Below the pieces are notes generated by a model. That model was not told the DNA's origin. It did no database searches and worked only from the letters and a program-made list of their open reading frames with translations. 64,000 nt of DNA from Auriscalpium vulgare (lineage: Eukaryota > Basidiomycota > Agaricomycetes > Russulales > Auriscalpiaceae), in assembly GCA_019915015.1 (NCBI GenBank), contig JAHBBC010000006.1, positions 1,178,001 through 1,242,000 of the forward strand, written 5' to 3'. Made by a program: the position numbers and the translations under genes. Positions 58,595 to 64,000 of the stretch are shown here, piece after piece (position 1 is the stretch's first letter; every line of letters starts with the position of its first letter).

Positions 58595-58972
58595 TGCCAT
58601 TTTAGGAAGAGCAACGCCCATCTACCTCCGAGTAGTCCGTGTAGGCTATGTCCGAGTGATATGCCTCGAGGGAAGGGCGAGCATCTCATCTTGTTCCTTT
58701 CAATCACCAACCTGGCGCCATCAAGGCTTTCCGCATCCGTTAGGCCACATCGCAGGCATGTGTCGCACAAACGCCCGTCGATGGACCCGACGTCCCGACT
58801 TTGGTCACTTACGATCGGGTGTGCGTTGTCGTGCTTGGCTTCCAGGAAGGCCACCGGAGGATGTTCACAAGGTACAGACACGATCACATTCAGAGCCTAG
58901 CAATACAAGTAGTGTCAGATATACACGAGCACGCAGACTCGGAATGCCTTCACAAGGCAGCTATGTAGCTGC
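58595..58972. other. Intergenic, nothing recognised
   Basis: Short gap downstream of the metallophosphoesterase; no coding signal. Confidence 0.45.
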
Positions 58973-60191
58973 TCAAGGTTCATCCAGCAGGTCGACGATA
59001 ACAGGCGCAAACGGACCCTCTCCAAACGGCACTCTCTGTCCATCCGTTCTCTTGCGATCGCCGTCAGGCCAAGCAGCAGCATTCACGAATACGGTGTGCT
59101 CCTTAGGTTCAGCATCTGGCCGCGAGCCCGCTGGAAGCCACTCGCCAATCTGCACACCATGAGCCTCGTGGATGTGTCCGAAGACGTGCAGACAGGGCCT
59201 GAGCGCGGGCAGGCGTGCGAGGAGCGACTCGCACCCGACGTGGGTCTGGCCGTTGGTCATGTCCAGGATGGAGTAGGGGGCCCGTGGGTCAGCCTGGACA
59301 CAACGGAGATGAGGAAACGCGGCGAGGGCAAGGGTAGGTGCTCACAGGATGTCTGTCTTTGGAAACGACGATACGATCTCTGGAGATGAATTGTGATCAG
59401 CTGGGAGGCCCGGTGACAGTGGCTGGACGCTTCACCGTCTGCTTGCTGCCCTCTGTTGTAGTTGAACGCCCAATTATAGAATTCAGGGGTCCACTGATCA
59501 GGCGTTAGTTATCAGTCTCGGTGTGCGGAAGGATGCAGGCTGCAAACACGCACCGGCGAGCCGTAGACGGACCACACTCTACCATTTGGCCGCAACTGAA
59601 ACTCGTGAACTTCATTCTCGAGATACACAAGACCTGCCTCCTTTGCTTGTGGCCCGACAGCAAAGTACATAATGGCATTCGGATCCTGCAGCGCGACGCG
59701 CGTTAGGGCAAAGCATCCAGCGTTCTTGTCCAAACACGTTGGGCTCACCTGCTCGGTGCGGTGCCAACGGATCCACTCCGTCTTATACCAGTCTTTGTGA
59801 AAGGTCAAATCATGGTTGCCCGCAATGATACTGTGCGGGAGTCAGCACGCATGCTCTGATAGAACGTCGCGGGCACGACTCACATCTTCTTGCGATGCGG
59901 GAGCGAGCAGAGCCAGTCCATGGTCTTCAACACGCCGCGGAACATGCCCGTGCTCGTGAGGTCCCCGCTGTGCAGGAGCACATCGCCATCGGGTATCGGG
60001 AAAATCTGCTCGTGCGTGTCGCTGATGCAGATGAAGCGCGTCCAGTGACGCCCGTCGGCGGGCTTTGGCGGGACGTTGTGCGGGTCGTAGAGGCTGTGAA
60101 CAACTGCGCCGGGGATGACGCTCACAGGAGGTGGCGAGACACCGTCTGGAACAGGATTGGGAATGTTCAGTGTGGGCAGTCGGGTGGACAT
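58973..60191 (-). CDS. Calcineurin-like metallophosphoesterase (MPPED type)
   Basis: Predicted dinuclear-metal phosphodiesterase/phosphatase, cytosolic. It starts MSTRLPTLNIPNPVPDGVSP. Motif 1 is FICISDTHEQIFPIPDGDVL (D-x-H), motif 2 LLHSGDLTSTG (GD), motif 3 IIAGNHDLTFHKDW (GNHD). Then IMYFAVGPQAKEAGLVYLEN and WSVYGSP/WTPEFYNWAFNYNR. Motif 4 DILLTHGPP (TH) is followed by LHVFGHIHEAHGVQIGEWLP (GHxH), VFVNAAAW and VIVDLLDEP. All metal ligands are present. At 59276-59280 (five G on plus) the frame slips by one base in the middle of the THGPPYSILDMTNG motif, so an automatic model would be split here. Confidence 0.88.
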
Positions 60192-60438
60192 TGTCTGCAG
60201 AGAAGGTTTGAAGACGGATGATCGCTCGTGGACAACAGGAAGAGGGCACAAGCTCTGCACAACCAGGACTCGGTTCTTATAGGAACGGGTCGCCCTTCAA
60301 CTACAGAAGGAACAATGACTCTGAGTTGTTGTCCGGCGGAGAAGGTAGTGCTTCAGTCACTGCTGCCAACCGCCGGCCCGGGCGTCCTGAGCGTACAACG
60401 CCTCGGCTCCGGGTCTTGTTGAGTCTACGATCCTGACA

Positions 60439-61291
60439 ATGCCTCACAAGCGAGCCAAGCGCTCCGTTCGCGAGCAGCAGCGTAACGAAAGGTCAGATCA
60501 CGTCTGCCACAAACATCACTTTGACTCATTCCAGTAGGGGCACAGACCTCGCACCGAGCGGTAGCATCAGTCTCGAGGGCATCCCTAAGTCTCTTGCCCG
60601 CGTCCTTGACGCCGCTAAGATCCGGACGGAGTACAAGGATAAGAAGCGGAAGATAGCCAGCGGGGAGGACGATGGGACCACCAACAAACGCCGGAAAAAG
60701 GTGCATGAGGATGGGAAGGCAAAGGACATCGCTATCAAGCCGGGTGAGTCGTTGAGGCATTTCAACAGGTGCGTGCTACTGGGAGTCTACATTGTACCGT
60801 GTTAGAACGGCCGTTTTTCATCCAGGAGGGTCGAGGACGACATGCGGCCGTTAGTACGGGATGCCATGCAGTCCTCCGCTGCTGTCTCGCGCAAGGCACG
60901 AAAAGACGGCCCGACGTCAAAACCTTCTGCGTCTACCGACAAAAAGCGCAAAGAGGCCGAGGCCGACGACTCTGACGACGACGCCGCACCTTCGCCAGTC
61001 TCAAAACACGACGGCAAGGCGAAAGAATTCTCCACGCTCTCGAGTTCAGCGCCGCGGCGCCTAAACGACATTGCGATGGCGCCGCCGACTTTGAAGAAGC
61101 CGCCACGAGGGACTGCGCGGATTCAAAAAGCCGGGGGAGGCGACGGTCGCAACTCAGGCGTGCTGTCGATGGCGCAGAAGGCTATGATGGAGGTAGAGAG
61201 GGAGAAGGCGATACAACGGTACAGGGAGATGAAGGGGAGAGCACGGGCGAGTGGCCAGGGGTCGAGTGACCGCGCTGGGGCCGAGAGCTAG
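60439..61291 (+). CDS. CCDC137-like basic nucleolar-type protein
   Basis: Three exons. MPHKRAKRSVREQQRNE is spliced to SRGTDLAPSGSISLEGIPKS and LARVLDAAKIRTEYKDKKRK. KDIAIKPGESLRHFN follows, spliced to RRVEDDMRPLVRDAMQSSA. The remainder is Lys/Glu/Ser-rich (SKPSASTDKKRKEAEADDSD), ending KAIQRYREMKGRARASGQGS. The PGES-x2-FNRRVE motif between basic regions is what I associate with the CCDC137 family, chromatin/nucleolus-associated in animals; assignment is moderate. Strong NLS-like clusters support a nuclear location. Confidence 0.78.
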
Positions 61292-61431
61292 CATATTGAC
61301 TTATGGTATAGCCTTCGCAGTATTCCTGACCGCGACATGTGTTTTGCGCGCCTACTGCCACCTCTCCGCGCGCAAACTCCTCCCCGTCAGTACTTCAGCG
61401 CGAAAAAAGTGTTTGATTGCGTACGTGTAAT

Positions 61432-62766
61432 GTCAAAGTACATGACAAAACGCGCCGTCGACACATCCGAACCCGAAGAGAGGCTGGTGACGAAGAAGTC
61501 GCGCGTCGCCGGTGGTTTGTCTTCAATCCATCATCATGTCCTCGCGGCCCTGTAAACTTACGACTGCGACGTCTTCAGGGTCAGACTCCGTACTCCCCCA
61601 TCTCTGAGCTCTGAGCTTCTTGCATCATTGGAATTCTCGCCGTCCGACTGCGCCTCTGCCTCGTTGATCCAGGATCGCTTCAACTTGCTGGCCGAGCAAC
61701 TGTTGCATCGGTACCGAATTGTATGCACGGCAGGGTCTGAAGTTGCCGATGGAGCTGGCTCTTCTAGCTCAGAATTGAAGGCACAGCACACGGAGTACGA
61801 TATCCTGGAGGTGGAATTTTATCTCTTCAAAAAAGGCTGTCACGAAGATTTATTCACTCACGGGAGTGAAGAACAGAGAACCGCTGGGCTGTGGTGAGCT
61901 GCTATCCTAGTTTCTTCCACGTCTCTTGTTCTCACAAACTCCCATGCATGTACAGGTATTTTCACCGTGTCCCTCGTAAGGTACCGACACCGGTTTCTAC
62001 CATTGGAGGCTACAAGGGCGGGACACGTAAAGGCCTTGATCTCACCATCGGTAATTCGAAACCCCACCCGACGCCTACGACGTCGCCCTACTTCAACTCT
62101 CTGCCGAGTCAGCCGCCTCTGCCACAGCACCCCATACACGGTGGTATCCTGCTGCGCACTCTCCGCAGGATATCCGACTCGCGGGTGATCTCCGGGCCCT
62201 CATTGCTCGTCGACGAGGTCCTGCGGGCGAGCCGCGCAGGGAGCATCACGGAGCTTGTCCAGGTCATGTGGGCGGCCGACATATTTGCCCTCCCTGCTCA
62301 TCCAACGTCAGGCAAGGCATCATCCCTGTATCTGACGATGAAACCGCCCGGCGGGAAGTCCCCGACCATCTACACCTCTCCACGCATTGGCCTGGATTTG
62401 TCCAACCCGTCGACGCGCTGTAGCGCATCTGATCCCCGCGTTCAGTTTGTGGCGAAGCCGTACCGGTACTTTGTCGAACCCTGTCTTCTCACTGCGAATG
62501 GGCGAGGACAAACTTTTTTCGGCGTCTTTCAGGCGTGCCGGCGGTCTGTTGATCTGCCGAAGGAGAGAATGAAGCTCATCACCAGAGTCGCCGAGCTCAC
62601 GTCTATAAAGCTTCAGACTGTTGCGAAGTATCTGGTCGAGTACGAGGTGGCCTGTCTGACAGGCAACCTGCGGGCCTTTGTAGGAGCGGCAGGCAAAGGC
62701 GCCTCGGCGTCTCCGGCGACGTTCCTAAGGATGATGGGCTCCCTTGAACGCTTCCAGGGCGCTTAA
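61432..62766 (+). CDS. Conserved fungal protein of unknown function
   Basis: MSKYMTKRAVDTSEPEERLV and TKKSRVAG are followed by an intron, then LRTPPSLSSELLASLEFSPS, a helical block (QDRFNLLAEQLLHRYRIVCT) and EYDILEVEFYLFKKGCHEDL. Spliced to YFHRVPRKVPTPVSTIGGYK and GGTRKGLDLTIGN. The core continues HGGILLRTLRRISDSRVISG, SLLVDEVLRASRAGSITELV, YLTMKPPGGKSPTIYTSPRI and FVAKPYRYFVEPCLLTANGR, ending MMGSLERFQGA. The motifs GLDLTIG, GGILLR and GP-x-x-L-VDEVLR recur in fungal hypothetical proteins as I remember them; GGILLRTL faintly recalls 3-methyladenine glycosylase but the rest does not fit. The upstream ATG at 61432 lies in a basic segment and could be preceded by another start. Confidence 0.8.
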
Positions 62767-63396
62767 TATTTTTTGTCTCGCCGTGATGGTTTCCGTGCTG
62801 GTTTTCCTGCTTCTCCTCGTTGAGTGCCGGCATACGACATCACACACATGTGAGTAACCTTGAGTGACCCAGCAGTCCCGTCCCGCCTGAAAATTGACCC
62901 AGTTTTTCCTATCAGTACATATCCCTCCAGCTCACCCGACCAGTTGCGGCTATGCTTGGGGCGTATGATAATATCCGTTTTGCTCGCGTTCCTTGCTCAA
63001 TGAGAGTATTTGCCAAGCATGATGCGTCAGAAGTGGTCAACCACTGTACAGATAGCGACTTTTCCACAAATTTGCAGGAGCTTCTCAGCTATCACCGCCA
63101 CATCAAAAGGCACCTGAGGCCCTCCCGCACTCGCAAGTACTAGCGAGCAAGATTGTTTTCTCCTACCGGCTTATCGCTGAGATTCTGCTCGACGCTCTGT
63201 TTTTCTTCCTCCTTCTTTTGATCTAATCATGTGCGGCGCGCACGTATCGCCGTGAGTAAATTACCATGCCCTTCATGCACTTGGCGCCTTATCGACATTC
63301 TTCCCCTTCCCAGCATGGCCTTCGAATGCCTCATTGGAGTGCGCTTCCTGGGGGCTGCCCTGGCATGCTCCAAGAAGTCTCAAAATGGCGTGCCCA
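62767..63396. other. Intergenic, nothing recognised
   Basis: About 630 bp, several short frames, none convincing; leads into the TATA box of the last gene. Confidence 0.45.
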
Positions 63397-63403
63397 TATA
63401 AAT
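63397..63403 (+). promoter_or_regulatory. TATA box of the last MFS gene
   Basis: TATAAAT about 70 bp upstream of the ATG at 63469. Confidence 0.5.
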
Positions 63404-63468
63404 TCATCGCTGTCTCTCGTCGCGTGGACTCTCCCCTTCCGCCTTCTCCATCACCGCACCACGCAGAG

Positions 63469-64000
63469 ATGGGTTCGCTGAGCGAGAAGAGCAGCCAGGA
63501 TGAGAAACACGATCACGGCGTTTCGGTGGATGTGGACGTGGTTGACACGGGTGCCCATCTCGTCGCTGGGACGAATGTGGTGCTTGACGAGGCCGAGGGT
63601 CTGAGGATACGGTATGCCTCTCAGGGATATCTCTGCCATGGATTTAACACATTACGCAGACGCAAGATTGACAAGCACATTTTGCCTCTGATGTGCAGTA
63701 CGTCCTCCTTACCTCTGTCGCTGGAATGATAGTGATGGTTATTTCGGTGCAGTACTGTATTGGTTCGTCCTACACACGAACTATCTTGCAGACCTTGTTG
63801 CTCATTCCTTACAGGATCCAATTCATGGACAAGACCACGCTGGGATCTTCAGCAATCCTCGGAATCCGGTTGGTCGAAGCATCGGTAAATATGGAACTTC
63901 ATATTGATCTGGCCCTTTTCTCAGACAGGCGACTCATCTGACCACGAACCAGTATAACTGGTAATATCGGTCACTTGTGATAATTTCCCGTGCGCTATTG
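63469..64000 (+). CDS. MFS transporter, allantoate-permease (Dal5) type, partial
   Basis: Runs off the right edge. It starts MGSLSEKSSQDEKHDHGVSV with an acidic cytosolic leader. Small exons join in frame: LRI/RRKIDKHILPLMCI/LYW/IQFMDKTTLGSSAILGIRLV/EAS/ATHLTTNQYNW. The RKIDKHILPLM entry to helix 1, the FMDKTTLG loop and HLTTNQYNW are the standard start of the anion:cation symporter (Dal5/Tna1) family. The first exons are very short (about 10-36 nt), typical of this family in basidiomycetes. The substrate (allantoate, ureidosuccinate, vitamin or other organic anion) is not readable. Confidence 0.88.

Overview
The window is nuclear DNA from a filamentous basidiomycete, most likely an Agaricomycete. 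Genes are dense, lie on both strands and are split by many short introns (about 45-60 nt, nearly all GT-AG). The gene content fits such a fungus: a FunK1-type kinase, a DUF7704 membrane protein, a P450, an RBR ligase with a mushroom-type tail, a TMA22/DENR homologue and a Swa2-type auxilin. Exon joins were worked out by reading frame, splice signals and remembered family motifs; no alignment was run.

Layout. 1-1.05 kb: C-terminus-truncated CCCH/FG nucleoporin (minus). 1.4-7.5 kb: Diaphanous-type formin. 7.6-8.9 kb: nucleoside hydrolase. 9.8-19.2 kb: an accessory-looking locus holding two pairs of paralogous proteins of unknown function, one possible recombinase-like fragment, a decayed stretch and an intron-bearing tRNA-Ser(GCU). 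20.1-25.8 kb: SBDS/RTC3-like protein, MLH3 and a DUF423/TMEM256 membrane protein. 26-28.2 kb: MFS drug/H+ antiporter. 29-31.3 kb: RBR ubiquitin ligase. 31.5-35.5 kb: MCM6 and a small divergently transcribed protein. 36-41.3 kb: P450, DUF7704 protein and mitochondrial methionine aminopeptidase. 41.9-49 kb: FunK1 kinase, tandem dual-specificity phosphatase and mitochondrial Met-tRNA synthetase. 49.3-54.3 kb: auxilin, and Stn1 of the CST telomere complex. 55.4-64 kb: a conserved unknown, TMA22, a small mitochondrial protein, a metallophosphoesterase, a CCDC137-like protein, a conserved fungal unknown and the start of an allantoate-permease-type MFS transporter.

The best candidate for something undescribed is the 9.8-19.2 kb locus. 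Genes at 14.3 and 18.05 kb are paralogues with the same intron positions and an internal duplication of a ~60-residue module. Genes at 9.83 and 16.2 kb are a second pair, again with shared intron positions. The three most intact genes share a promoter layout (GACGTCA followed 24-47 bp later by a TATA box). Their products carry NLS-like clusters, acidic tails or SUMO-interaction-like motifs, so nuclear roles are likely. No function can be named.

Several well-conserved genes (MetRS, Stn1, the metallophosphoesterase, the phosphatase start, the 55.4 kb gene) show one-base frame slips, most at short G/C runs. This looks more like consensus error in the sequence than gene decay, and readers should expect broken automatic gene models there.
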